From NCBI RefSeq assembly GCF_028882255.1, contig NZ_JARBUY010000006.1, positions 94,473-158,472 of the forward strand: 64,000 nucleotides of DNA. Reading direction: 5' to 3'. The notes below the pieces were generated by a model. That model did no database searches, had not been told where the DNA came from, and saw only the letters and a list, made by a program, of their open reading frames with translations. The position numbers were made by a program, and so were the translations under genes. Positions 45,668 through 53,747 of this stretch are shown here, in pieces (position 1 is the stretch's first letter; the number at the start of each line of letters is the position of its first letter). This DNA is from Maribacter polysaccharolyticus. GTDB taxonomy: Bacteria; Bacteroidota; Bacteroidia; Flavobacteriales; Flavobacteriaceae.

Positions 45668-46117
45668 CGGTATTGGTCTTGATTTCATTGGATATCCGGA
45701 TATAATGCATTCATAAATCCCCGAAAATAATTCAGGGTTATTGTATTGGTAAACGGGCTTTTTAAAAATATCTTATACCGTTCATCGAAAATATTGAAAT
45801 CAAGGTTGCATTTAATGGCACGATCGACCTTGTAATTTACATTTACATCAATTTTCCGATCTGCACCCCATCAATGTCCAAAGTAGGAATCAAAAGAATT
45901 CTTCAAATCCATACTATATTGAAAAATACGCCGTTATATTTTTTGTATATACGCTTTTGTCTTACTTAAAAGGGCAAACCCCGGAAATTATTTTTCAGTT
46001 ACAAAATATTATGGGCGAAACATCGTTTAATAAGCCGAAAGTGACACCAAATTAATCAGTATAAGAAATTCAAACTACGCAAAAGGTAGTTTAAATATTT
46101 GAACTCAAGTCCTAATT
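45668..46117. other. porV-gldJ intergenic region without porU
   Basis: About 450 A/T-rich bases separate the divergent porV and gldJ genes. I find no complete gene. On the minus strand a frame of 61 codons with no start (45685-45873) ends in a TGA that overlaps the upstream porV ATG at 45686-45688 (ATGA). The same frame continues above an in-frame TGA (45871-45873) to an ATG at 45912. It may be chance or the remains of a gene. No convincing TAnnTTTG for porV is seen. Confidence 0.4.
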
Positions 46118-47785
46118 ATGAAAAAACAGTTAATCAAAATTGTACTTTCTTGTGCAGTAATAGCGGGAGGTTGCAGTGTTACAAGTTGTAGCAAAAAAAC
46201 CTCATCTTCTAAAAACGTATCAAGAGCTACAGGTTGGAAAATCAATGCTAAAGAAGGTGGTTTCCAATTCAACACTGACTTTAAGGAGCAGGAAACTGCC
46301 CCAGGTCTTGTTTTTGTAGAAGGTGGAACGTTTACCAAAGGTAAAGTGCAAGATGATGTAATGCACGATTGGAACAACACCCCTACCTCACAGCATGTTC
46401 AATCCTTTTATATGGATGAAACCGAGGTTACCAATGTTATGTACTTGGAGTATTTGGATTATTTGAAGAGTGTATACCCGCCCGAGAATCCTAAATATGC
46501 GAATATTTACAAGGGGGCTTTACCCGATACCTTGGTTTGGAGAAATCGTCTTGGCTTTAACGAAACCATGACCAATAATTACCTAAGACATCCTGCCTAT
46601 GCAGAATATCCCGTTGTTGGTGTCAACTGGATACAAGCAACACAGTTTGCCGAGTGGAGGACCGACCGTGTAAACGAAGTAATGTTGGAAAGAGAGGGTT
46701 ATTTGGCTAAAGATGCCAAATACCAAGCCGCACAAGGTGAAGTTGCTGGAACGTTCAGTACCGAAGCCTATTTGAACAGACCCGAATCTGTCTACAACGG
46801 ACAAATAGATTCACTTCAAGGGAACAAGAAAAAGGACAGCATCAGTACCTTCGCAAAAAGAAGCAGCGGTGTCATCATGCCCGAATACAGATTACCTACG
46901 GAAACGGAGTGGGAATATGCTGCCCAGGCCCAGGTGGGATCAAGGGAATACAACAATTATAGAGGAAGAAAGAAATATCCATGGGAAGGCGACTATACCA
47001 GAAATGGCCAACGTGTGGGCCGTGGCGATCAATTGGCCAACTTTAAACAAGGTAAAGGTGATTATGGTGGAATCGCAGGTTGGTCCGATGATGGCGCCGA
47101 TATTACTGCTGAAGTAATGTCATACAAACCCAACGACCTTGGTCTTTATGACATGGCCGGTAATGTTGCCGAATGGGTGGCCGATGTATACCGACCTATC
47201 GTAGACGACGAAATAAGTGACTTTAACTACTACAGGGGGAACATCTATTTGAAAACCGCCATAGGTGAGGATGGTAAAGTGAATATATTGAGGGATTCAG
47301 TGGTTTATGACACATTGCCTACAGGTAAGGTCGTAGCTGTTAATTTACCCGGTGAAATTAAAATGGTACCGGTAGATGAAGAAGAAACCTATTTAAGAAC
47401 CAATTTCTCATCAAGTGACAATAGAGGATATAGGGACGGGGAACCAAGTTCATCCAGATTCTTCGACAGGTTCAGTGAAGAGGAAGAGGAAGACAAGAAA
47501 AAAATGTATGATTCCCCAAAACACAAGGTAGAAAGGGATTCGTCCGGTAATTTGATACGTCAATATGACCGCTCCAACAACAGGACCACATTGATCAATG
47601 ATGAGGTACGGGTTTACAAAGGAGGCTCATGGAGGGATAGGGCTTATTGGTTAGATCCCGCACAACGTAGGTACTTACCACAATATATGGCTACCGACTA
47701 TATCGGTTTCCGATGTGCAATGTCAAGGGTAGGTTCAAAATCGAAAACGAAAAACAAAACGGTAAGAGGCAAAAAAGCCAAATAA
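46118..47785 (+). CDS. gldJ: Gliding motility lipoprotein GldJ
   Basis: A 555-residue lipoprotein essential for gliding and type IX secretion in flavobacteria; it stabilises GldK and other core components. It has a lipoprotein-type N-terminus (MKKQLIKIVLSCAVIAGGCSVTSC), then a formylglycine-generating/sulfatase-modifying fold: PGLVFVEGGTFTKG, YMDETEVTNVMYLEYL, YPVVGVNWIQATQFAEWR, RLPTETEWEYAAQA and the late WRDRAYWLDPAQRRYL ... GFRCAMSR. It ends with a basic tail (KTKNKTVRGKKAK). It diverges from porV and is followed by a strong terminator. Confidence 0.96.
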   Translation: MKKQLIKIVLSCAVIAGGCSVTSCSKKTSSSKNVSRATGWKINAKEGGFQFNTDFKEQETAPGLVFVEGGTFTKGKVQDDVMHDWNNTPTSQHVQSFYMDETEVTNVMYLEYLDYLKSVYPPENPKYANIYKGALPDTLVWRNRLGFNETMTNNYLRHPAYAEYPVVGVNWIQATQFAEWRTDRVNEVMLEREGYLAKDAKYQAAQGEVAGTFSTEAYLNRPESVYNGQIDSLQGNKKKDSISTFAKRSSGVIMPEYRLPTETEWEYAAQAQVGSREYNNYRGRKKYPWEGDYTRNGQRVGRGDQLANFKQGKGDYGGIAGWSDDGADITAEVMSYKPNDLGLYDMAGNVAEWVADVYRPIVDDEISDFNYYRGNIYLKTAIGEDGKVNILRDSVVYDTLPTGKVVAVNLPGEIKMVPVDEEETYLRTNFSSSDNRGYRDGEPSSSRFFDRFSEEEEEDKKKMYDSPKHKVERDSSGNLIRQYDRSNNRTTLINDEVRVYKGGSWRDRAYWLDPAQRRYLPQYMATDYIGFRCAMSRVGSKSKTKNKTVRGKKAK

Positions 47786-47807
47786 AATTACTACAGTTAA
47801 ATAGTGA

Positions 47808-47838
47808 GCCCCGACCATAAGGTCGGGGCTTTTTTTTA
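47808..47838 (+). terminator. Terminator of gldJ
   Basis: GCCCCGACC (47808-47816) pairs perfectly with GGTCGGGGC (47821-47829), loop ATAA, followed by eight T. The T-run merges into the -7 element of murF. Confidence 0.95.
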
Positions 47839-47844
47839 TCTTTG
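47837..47844 (+). promoter_or_regulatory. Promoter -7 element of murF
   Basis: TATCTTTG matches TAnnTTTG and starts in the T-run of the gldJ terminator. The murF ATG at 47849 begins 5 bases after it, so the transcript would start at or almost at the start codon. The -33 region falls in the terminator stem and has no TTG, which lowers confidence. Confidence 0.4.
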
Positions 47845-47848
47845 GTTT

Positions 47849-49129
47849 ATGAGCATAACCCAACTTCATCACATCTTTTTACAATTTCCCGATGTTTGTA
47901 CGGATACCCGTAAAATCACGGAAAATTGCCTTTTTTTCGCCTTGAAAGGTGATAATTTCAATGGTAACGATTATGCGGAAGCAGCCTTGGAAAAAGGGGC
48001 TTCATATGCCATAATCGACGACAGCAAATATGCCGGCCTAGACAAGACCATTATGGTCGATGATGTTTTGACCACCCTACAAGCCCTAGCCAATTACCAT
48101 AGAAAACAGTGTAACGCAAAGATCCTGGCCCTTACCGGCAGTAACGGAAAAACAACGACCAAAGAGCTGATAAACGCCGTTCTTTCCCAAAAATATAAAA
48201 CCGTGGCAACGGTTGGCAATCTCAACAACCATATTGGAGTTCCCTTGACTCTATTATCCATCAAGGAAGATACCGAGATGGCCATCGTGGAAATGGGGGC
48301 CAACCACCTCAAGGAGATCGAATTCCTTTGTTCCCTTGCCGAACCGGATTATGGTTACATCACGAATTTCGGAAAAGCCCACCTGGAAGGGTTTGGGGGT
48401 ATCGAGGGGGTAATACAGGGCAAAAGCGAACTTTATGACCATATCATCGGACACAAAGGAACCTTATTCTATAATGCAGATGACCCTATTCAATTGGATA
48501 AATTGCAAGACTACAATGATAAATATGGTTTTACACAAAAAAGGGAAGGGAACCACTATACGATAAACTTCTTAAAAGCCGACCCATTTGTTTCCCTACA
48601 GGCGGAAGAAACGATTATTCGATCCCATTTAATCGGAAGTTATAATTTTACGAATTGTTGTGCCGCCATTCTCATTGGCCATCATTTCAATGTTCCCATA
48701 AACGCCGTTCAAAAGGCCATTGAGACCTACGTTCCGCAAAACAACAGGTCGCAGATCATTGAAAATAACGGCAGACAGATCGTCTTGGATGCTTATAATG
48801 CGAATCCGACGAGCATGAAAGCCGCGTTGGAAAATTTCAGTAATTTGGTAGGGGGGCCAAAGATTGCGTTTTTGGGCGACATGTTCGAGTTGGGCACTTC
48901 GGCCCCATTGGAACATCAAAAAATAGCCGATTTGACCACTCAACTCAATCTGGATATGGTTTTCTTATTGGGAGAGCATTTCAACAAGACCGATGGTCCT
49001 GCCTCGAAATACAAGAATTTCGAAGCCCTTGCCCCAAACTTCAAGGACATTGGCTTACCTAATAAGGGTAAAATCCTGATCAAGGGTTCTAGAGGCATGG
49101 CCATGGAACGCTTGCTCGATTTGCTCTAA
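47849..49129 (+). CDS. murF: UDP-N-acetylmuramoyl-tripeptide-D-alanyl-D-alanine ligase (MurF)
   Basis: A 426-residue cytoplasmic ligase adding D-Ala-D-Ala to the peptidoglycan precursor. The P-loop ALTGSNGKTTTKE, the lysine-bearing AIVEMGANHLKEIEFLC and LDAYNANPTSMKAALENF are typical. The ATG at 47849 is preferred over a GTG at 47804, which lies before the gldJ terminator. Position next to gldJ is also known in other flavobacteria. Confidence 0.95.
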   Translation: MSITQLHHIFLQFPDVCTDTRKITENCLFFALKGDNFNGNDYAEAALEKGASYAIIDDSKYAGLDKTIMVDDVLTTLQALANYHRKQCNAKILALTGSNGKTTTKELINAVLSQKYKTVATVGNLNNHIGVPLTLLSIKEDTEMAIVEMGANHLKEIEFLCSLAEPDYGYITNFGKAHLEGFGGIEGVIQGKSELYDHIIGHKGTLFYNADDPIQLDKLQDYNDKYGFTQKREGNHYTINFLKADPFVSLQAEETIIRSHLIGSYNFTNCCAAILIGHHFNVPINAVQKAIETYVPQNNRSQIIENNGRQIVLDAYNANPTSMKAALENFSNLVGGPKIAFLGDMFELGTSAPLEHQKIADLTTQLNLDMVFLLGEHFNKTDGPASKYKNFEALAPNFKDIGLPNKGKILIKGSRGMAMERLLDLL

Positions 49130-49159
49130 AGTTGCCTTAGGGTAAAAGTGGGAAAGAAG

Positions 49160-49234
49160 TGGGATATACTGGATTCGAACCAGTGACCTCTGCCCTGTCA
49201 AGGCAGCGCTCTAAACCAACTGAGCTAATATCCC
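49160..49234 (-). tRNA. tRNA-Val(GAC)
   Basis: A complete 75-base cloverleaf on the minus strand: acceptor GGGATAT/ATATCCC, D-arm GCTC/GAGC, anticodon stem CTGCC/GGCAG with loop TTGACAG (anticodon GAC, reads GTC), T-arm ACTGG-TTCGAAT-CCAGT, discriminator A. CCA is not encoded. Confidence 0.95.
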
Positions 49235-49351
49235 AAGAATTTTTCAGGGCGCTAAGGTATGACTATTTTTTTATTCCGAAAACTTCAATGACAAGAATGA
49301 TCGCCGATTTCAAAAAAAAAATCCAAGACCCTTGAAGAAAGTAGTGGCCCT

Positions 49352-49636
49352 TTATTGATTTTGGGAGTATAGACTATCCATTTCCTTTCTGAACCTCAAA
49401 ATCATCAAACTATCGAATTGTTGCTCGATACTATCGCGCATAAACCTCCAATTTGACGGGTTCATATTCAAATTATAGTTTCTTATCTTGTTGAAGCGCT
49501 TAATATTGAACCGATTGGCCTGCCAAGCAGCCTCCGTACTCTGTTGATGTTTTAGATCCTGTAAGTATATTCCTATACTAAATCCTACAACAACCAGTAT
49601 CAATACGGTTATCCATAATTTTGAATTCGTTTTCAT
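49352..49636 (-). CDS. Small hypothetical membrane-anchored protein
   Basis: A 94-residue protein with one N-terminal membrane helix (residues about 7-24, LWITVLILVVVGFSIGIYL) and a polar region rich in Asn, Arg and Gln (NIKRFNKIRNYNLNMNPSNW, EQQFDSLMILRFRKEMDSLY). I do not recognise a family. It has a clean start and codon use like its neighbours, but stands alone between murF/tRNA and a long intergenic gap. Confidence 0.55.
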   Translation of the reverse strand: MKTNSKLWITVLILVVVGFSIGIYLQDLKHQQSTEAAWQANRFNIKRFNKIRNYNLNMNPSNWRFMRDSIEQQFDSLMILRFRKEMDSLYSQNQ

Positions 49637-50180
49637 AGCATCCTTGTGATTTTTAGCATTAAATCATACGGCATATTAGGGGCATCTATCACACATAGAC
49701 GTTTAAAGTTAACTCTTTACTCCTTTCCATCAAAAAATAACTTGTCCATCTTTATAATTTTATGGTTTAATTACATGTTTCGACCTTCCCCCTTACACCA
49801 TCAGCTCTTAAAGTACACCATATTAATAGTAACCTATATCGTCAAAACCACCCGTATGTGTTGGCCTAACCGGAAATTTACTGGTTATTGAGCCATCCTA
49901 CCCTCAAATAAGATCGGAAGTCCGTCAAAGAGGGCACTATAGGCATTTTTTTGCGGCAAAGAACCAAACGGTGTGTAGGATTCCTTCATTAAGAAAGACC
50001 TTGTCATTCTTGACCCGTAATCATCTCTGGAAATCCCAGAAAATTTTAAAAAGATCCTCAGTCACTCGAAACCGATAATTCTGATGTCCAAATAGGCCGA
50101 AACAAGTTTACCAAGGTCAGTAAGTAATATAATCTTCAGGAATAGGACAAAATGCCTTGAGGAGGTAGCAATAACACAAA
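49637..50180. other. Long intergenic region between small protein and tRNA-Val(TAC)
   Basis: About 540 bases with no frame, RNA or repeat that I can support. An open frame at 49646-49891 has A/T-biased, Ser/Ile/Phe-rich composition and no family resemblance. Confidence 0.4.
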
Positions 50181-50210
50181 TAAAAAAAGGCTATCTAAAA
50201 TTTAGATAGC
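50181..50210 (-). terminator. Terminator of tRNA-Val(TAC)
   Basis: GGCTATCT (50188-50195) pairs with AGATAGCC (50203-50210); on the minus strand the stem is followed by seven T. It lies 5 bases after the tRNA 3' end. Confidence 0.9.
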
Positions 50211-50214
50211 CTTT

Positions 50215-50289
50215 GTGGGCCCTACTGGATTCGAACCAGTGACCCCCTGCTTGTAAGGCAGGTGCTCTGAACCAACTGAGCTAAGAGCC
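50215..50289 (-). tRNA. tRNA-Val(TAC)
   Basis: A complete 75-base cloverleaf: acceptor GGGCTCT/AGGGCCC (one G-U), anticodon stem CCTGC/GCAGG with loop CTTACAA (anticodon TAC, reads GTA and related Val codons), T-arm ACTGG-TTCGAAT-CCAGT. It is followed by a strong terminator. CCA is not encoded. Confidence 0.95.
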
Positions 50290-50349
50290 CTAACGGGGTG
50301 CAAATATAGAATAGTTTTCCTTTTCCCAAAAGAAAAAATCAAAAAAATA

Positions 50350-51561
50350 TCACACTACTTCGGCTACGGTAAAAGTACTGCCGCCAATAAATATCAAATC
50401 ATCCTTTCCTGCCTTTTTTTTGGCCGCCCTAAAGGCTTTATCCACAGAGCCATAAGACTTACCAAATAACCCAAGCCCATTGGCCTTCTTGGCAAGAATG
50501 GTCGCATCCAAACCGCGTATGATATTTGGCCGACAAAAATAATAACGGGCCTTTTGTGGCAAAAGTGGCAATATACCATCCAAATCCTTTTCCTTGACGA
50601 ACCCGAGGACCATGTGCAATTCATTGAATTCTTGCTGCCCTAATTGGTCGATAACATAGGTCAGTCCCTCCTTATTATGCGCCGTATCGCAAATGGTCAT
50701 TGGATATTTATCCAATATTTGCCACCTTCCCAATAATCCCGTGTTTTTTACGACACGTTTCAACCCCCTTTTTATATGCCTTTTTTTAATTGAAAAGTCC
50801 TTCAGTTCATTTAAAACGGCCAGAACTCCTTTGACGTTCTTATTTTGATAGTTACCCAGCAAAGACGTCTTAAAGGTTTTAAGGATGGTCTGATCGGCAA
50901 AAACCAGCTTGGCATGCTTTGATGCCGCTATGGATGTAAAGACCTCGGCTATTTCTTCTTGATGCTCACTAATGACAACAGGGGTATCCTCTTTGATGAT
51001 GCCCGCTTTCTCTACAGCAATCTTCGAAAGGGTATCCCCAAGCATTTCCAAGTGATCCATCCCGATATTGGTAATCAATGCCACCTCTGGCTTAAGGATA
51101 TTGGTTGAATCCAACCGACCGCCCAAGCCTACCTCCACAACCGCAATATCGACATGCTGTTGGGCAAAGTAATCAAAGGCCATCCCTACGGTCATTTCAA
51201 AAAAAGACAATCGGTTTTCTTCTAAAAAGACTTTATTCTTTTTAATAAACCGGACAACCTCTTTCTTTCGAATGGTCTTCCCATTGATTTTGATACGCTC
51301 CCTAAAGTCTTTTAAATGGGGCGAGGTATAAAGTCCGACCTTATAACCTGCCTCCTGCAGAATGGAGGCCAACATGTGACTACTGGAACCTTTACCATTG
51401 GTACCTGCCACGTGTATGCTTTTGAATTTTGTTTCAGGATGCAATAAATATGATGAAAAAGCCTGGATATTATCCATTTTACCATTATATGCGACTTTCC
51501 CTTTTTGCTGATAGGCTGGAAGTTGGCCGAACATCCAATCCAAGGTTTCTTTATAGGTCAC
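50350..51561 (-). CDS. folC: Folylpolyglutamate synthase / dihydrofolate synthase
   Basis: A 403-residue ligase adding glutamate to folates and, in many bacteria, to dihydropteroate. The P-loop HVAGTNGKGSSSHMLASIL, GLYTSPHLKDFRERI and ITNIGMDHLEMLGDTLSKIAVEKAGIIK are family hallmarks. Its ATG directly follows the stop of the upstream tonB-like gene, so it ends an exbB-exbD-tonB-folC run on the minus strand. Confidence 0.94.
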   Translation of the reverse strand: MTYKETLDWMFGQLPAYQQKGKVAYNGKMDNIQAFSSYLLHPETKFKSIHVAGTNGKGSSSHMLASILQEAGYKVGLYTSPHLKDFRERIKINGKTIRKKEVVRFIKKNKVFLEENRLSFFEMTVGMAFDYFAQQHVDIAVVEVGLGGRLDSTNILKPEVALITNIGMDHLEMLGDTLSKIAVEKAGIIKEDTPVVISEHQEEIAEVFTSIAASKHAKLVFADQTILKTFKTSLLGNYQNKNVKGVLAVLNELKDFSIKKRHIKRGLKRVVKNTGLLGRWQILDKYPMTICDTAHNKEGLTYVIDQLGQQEFNELHMVLGFVKEKDLDGILPLLPQKARYYFCRPNIIRGLDATILAKKANGLGLFGKSYGSVDKAFRAAKKKAGKDDLIFIGGSTFTVAEVV

Positions 51562-52461
51562 TTATCCCCCTAATTTAAAATTGACCACCACAAAACCGAT
51601 TTGTTGGCTGGGTGCATTGGAATCCAAATTCCATTTATGTTTGAATGCCGTTTTCTTTGCGGGCTCCAACAAACAGGGATCGTTATTGGTCGTTCCTTTT
51701 ACCCCAGGAGTGGCATTGATTACCTTCCCGGTACGATCCACGACAATTTTAACGACTACCCTCCCTTCTTGGTTACATTCTTGCTGTACGGCCCCCTTAC
51801 TGACCAAAGAACGGCCATTTAAGCCATAACCGGCTGTGCCGCTCCCTGAACCTGGGCTACCATAATAACTGGTCGCATACGGATCGCCTTCGGGCTGCCC
51901 TTTATCCCCTGGCCGGGTATCATCCCCTTCACTTCCCGATGCCGTACCGTCGGAATTATTGAGTCCGCCCATAAGCTTATCCAATTCCGCTTTTTTCGCC
52001 TGTTGCTCTTGTAATTTCCGTTCTTCAGCTTCCCGTTTTTCCCGTGCAATCCTATCCGCCTCAGCCTTGGCTTTTTTTGCTTCCGCCTCAGCTTTTTTCT
52101 TGGCTTCCTGCTGTTGTTTTATCTTAATCGATTCCTCGCTTTCCTGTGTAAGAACCTTTTCGGCAGGCGGTTCCTTCGCTACCACTTCTTCCTTAACCTC
52201 TTCCGGTATGGCTTCCTGCACCTGTTCCTCCTTAGTGTTTGGAGGCTCGGGAATATCCAAGGGTTCAGACTTGATTTTTTCTTTAGGTTGGGTATCCCCC
52301 ATTCCAAATTCCATCGTACCGAAATTTACGGAAATGCCATTCTCAATAGGTGGGTCCAAGTACGTCAACCCAATATAAAAAAGCAATAACACGAGTACAC
52401 TCAACAAGGCTGTTGTCAGTGTAAATGATTTTTTCTTGTGTCTCGTATCTAAAAATGACAT
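51562..52461 (-). CDS. TonB/TolA-like energy transducer
   Basis: A 299-residue periplasm-spanning protein: an N-terminal helix (TTALLSVLVLLLFYIGLTYL, about 17-36), a long acidic and Lys/Ala/Glu-rich coiled stretch (about 75-170, QQEAKKKAEAEAKKAKAEADRIA), a Gly/Ser/Pro region, and a C-terminal TonB-like domain (EGRVVVKIVVDRTGKVINATPGV). It is next to exbD and exbB, which make its motor. The alpha-helical middle is more TolA-like than a Pro-rich TonB, so it could serve either kind of complex. Confidence 0.88.
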   Translation of the reverse strand: MSFLDTRHKKKSFTLTTALLSVLVLLLFYIGLTYLDPPIENGISVNFGTMEFGMGDTQPKEKIKSEPLDIPEPPNTKEEQVQEAIPEEVKEEVVAKEPPAEKVLTQESEESIKIKQQQEAKKKAEAEAKKAKAEADRIAREKREAEERKLQEQQAKKAELDKLMGGLNNSDGTASGSEGDDTRPGDKGQPEGDPYATSYYGSPGSGSGTAGYGLNGRSLVSKGAVQQECNQEGRVVVKIVVDRTGKVINATPGVKGTTNNDPCLLEPAKKTAFKHKWNLDSNAPSQQIGFVVVNFKLGG

Positions 52462-52611
52462 TATAACAATGGTATTTTAAAATGTCGTATTGACCTTTTG
52501 GATTATTCCTTTGCACAAGGAAACAAATATTAAGCCAGAGTCAAAATCAGCGTTCAAAAAACAGTTGTGAAAAAGAAATAAAACAGCTGTGGATCTTTAA
52601 GCCGTATTGTA

Positions 52612-52998
52612 CTAGTTAGGTCGTACGGCCAAGATTACCTTATAATTGTTCCGATTCGCTATATCCATGACGTGTACGGCCTCTTTTATGGCTACACTCT
52701 CTTCTGCCCTAAGGATTATTGTAGGTTTGTCTTGACCTTTCAGTGCCTTTTTCAATTCAATTTCAATATATTCCCCGTTTATTCTCTCGTTGTTCACAAA
52801 ATATTCCAAGTTCTTATTGATGCTTACTGAAACATTCTGTGTATTCGTCGATTTACCTTTTGCCTTTGGCAACAACAAATCCAATGCATTGGGTGAATTT
52901 GCGGTTAACATAAAGAATATCAACAACAAGAAAACAATATCTGTCATGGACGACATGCTGAAGTCCGGACTTACCTTATTTCTTCCTTTTAATTTCAT
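52612..52998 (-). CDS. exbD: Biopolymer transporter ExbD/TolR
   Basis: A 128-residue inner membrane protein of the ExbB/ExbD motor. It has the conserved Asp in the single helix (FSMSSMTDIVFLLLIFFMLT) and a periplasmic domain (TIILRAEESVAIKEAVHVMDIANRNNYKVILAVRPN). It follows exbB by 6 bases. The 150 bases between it and the tonB-like gene contain nothing I recognise. Confidence 0.93.
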   Translation of the reverse strand: MKLKGRNKVSPDFSMSSMTDIVFLLLIFFMLTANSPNALDLLLPKAKGKSTNTQNVSVSINKNLEYFVNNERINGEYIEIELKKALKGQDKPTIILRAEESVAIKEAVHVMDIANRNNYKVILAVRPN

Positions 52999-53004
52999 CG
53001 ATGC

Positions 53005-53697
53005 CTATAGGGGTTCGTTCAACAAATCGAGGAACTCAACGGCATTCGCTTCCATTTTGTGAACGACTTTATCCGTTCTGTTCACCAAATGATTGTAGCC
53101 GATATAGGCAATGATACCTACGATCAAACCTGCCACCGTAGTGGTCATGGCCGTATATATACCCGATGCCAAGGATCCCATTTCCGCTTGTCCCCCACTC
53201 GTTGCCATTTCATGGAATGCCAGAATCATACCAATGACCGTTCCCAAGAAACCGATCATGGGAGCTGCACCGGCAACGGTTGCCAAAACACTTACGTTCC
53301 TTTCTAACTTATAAACCTCCAAAGTACCCGCATTTTCGATGGCCGTATTTATATCGTCCAATGGTTTGCCGATTCTCGACACCCCTTTTTCGGTTAATCG
53401 GGCCACTGGGGAATCGGTCTGGGCGCACAACAATTTTGCCGCATCCAATTTACCATTGGTGATATGGTCCCGTATCTGGTTCATAAAGTCCTTATCTATT
53501 TTCGATGCCGCCTTAATGGCGAAAATCCGTTCGAAATAGATATAGAGGGCAACAAACAACAAAATGAATAAAATAGCAATAATGACGATACTTCCCGTAC
53601 CACCGCTGAAAATCAAATCCATTACCGATAGCGTCTTTTCTTCGGATAGCATTTCACCCACGGCCGGGTCTTGAGTAAGATCTTGTAACATTGACAT
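53005..53697 (-). CDS. exbB: MotA/TolQ/ExbB proton channel protein
   Basis: A 230-residue membrane protein forming the proton channel with ExbD. It has an N-terminal helix (GSIVIIAILFILLFVALYIYF) and the family core VLATVAGAAPMIGFLGTVIGMILAFHEM ... LASGIYTAMTTTVAGLIVGIIAYIGYNHLV. It begins the exbB-exbD-tonB-folC group, 50 bases after nhaD on the same strand. Confidence 0.94.
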   Translation of the reverse strand: MSMLQDLTQDPAVGEMLSEEKTLSVMDLIFSGGTGSIVIIAILFILLFVALYIYFERIFAIKAASKIDKDFMNQIRDHITNGKLDAAKLLCAQTDSPVARLTEKGVSRIGKPLDDINTAIENAGTLEVYKLERNVSVLATVAGAAPMIGFLGTVIGMILAFHEMATSGGQAEMGSLASGIYTAMTTTVAGLIVGIIAYIGYNHLVNRTDKVVHKMEANAVEFLDLLNEPL

Positions 53698-53747
53698 ATA
53701 GTTTCTCTTCTTTACGTTGCCTTAATAACGGTAATTTATCGATAAAA

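Noticed and set aside
49160..49234. tRNA initially considered as tRNA-Asp
   Set aside because: The anticodon loop TTGACAG gives anticodon GAC, which reads valine codon GTC; Asp would need GTC as anticodon.
49646..49891. Open frame of 81 codons in the long gap before tRNA-Val(TAC)
   Set aside because: Ser/Ile/Tyr-rich A/T-driven composition and no recognisable domain.
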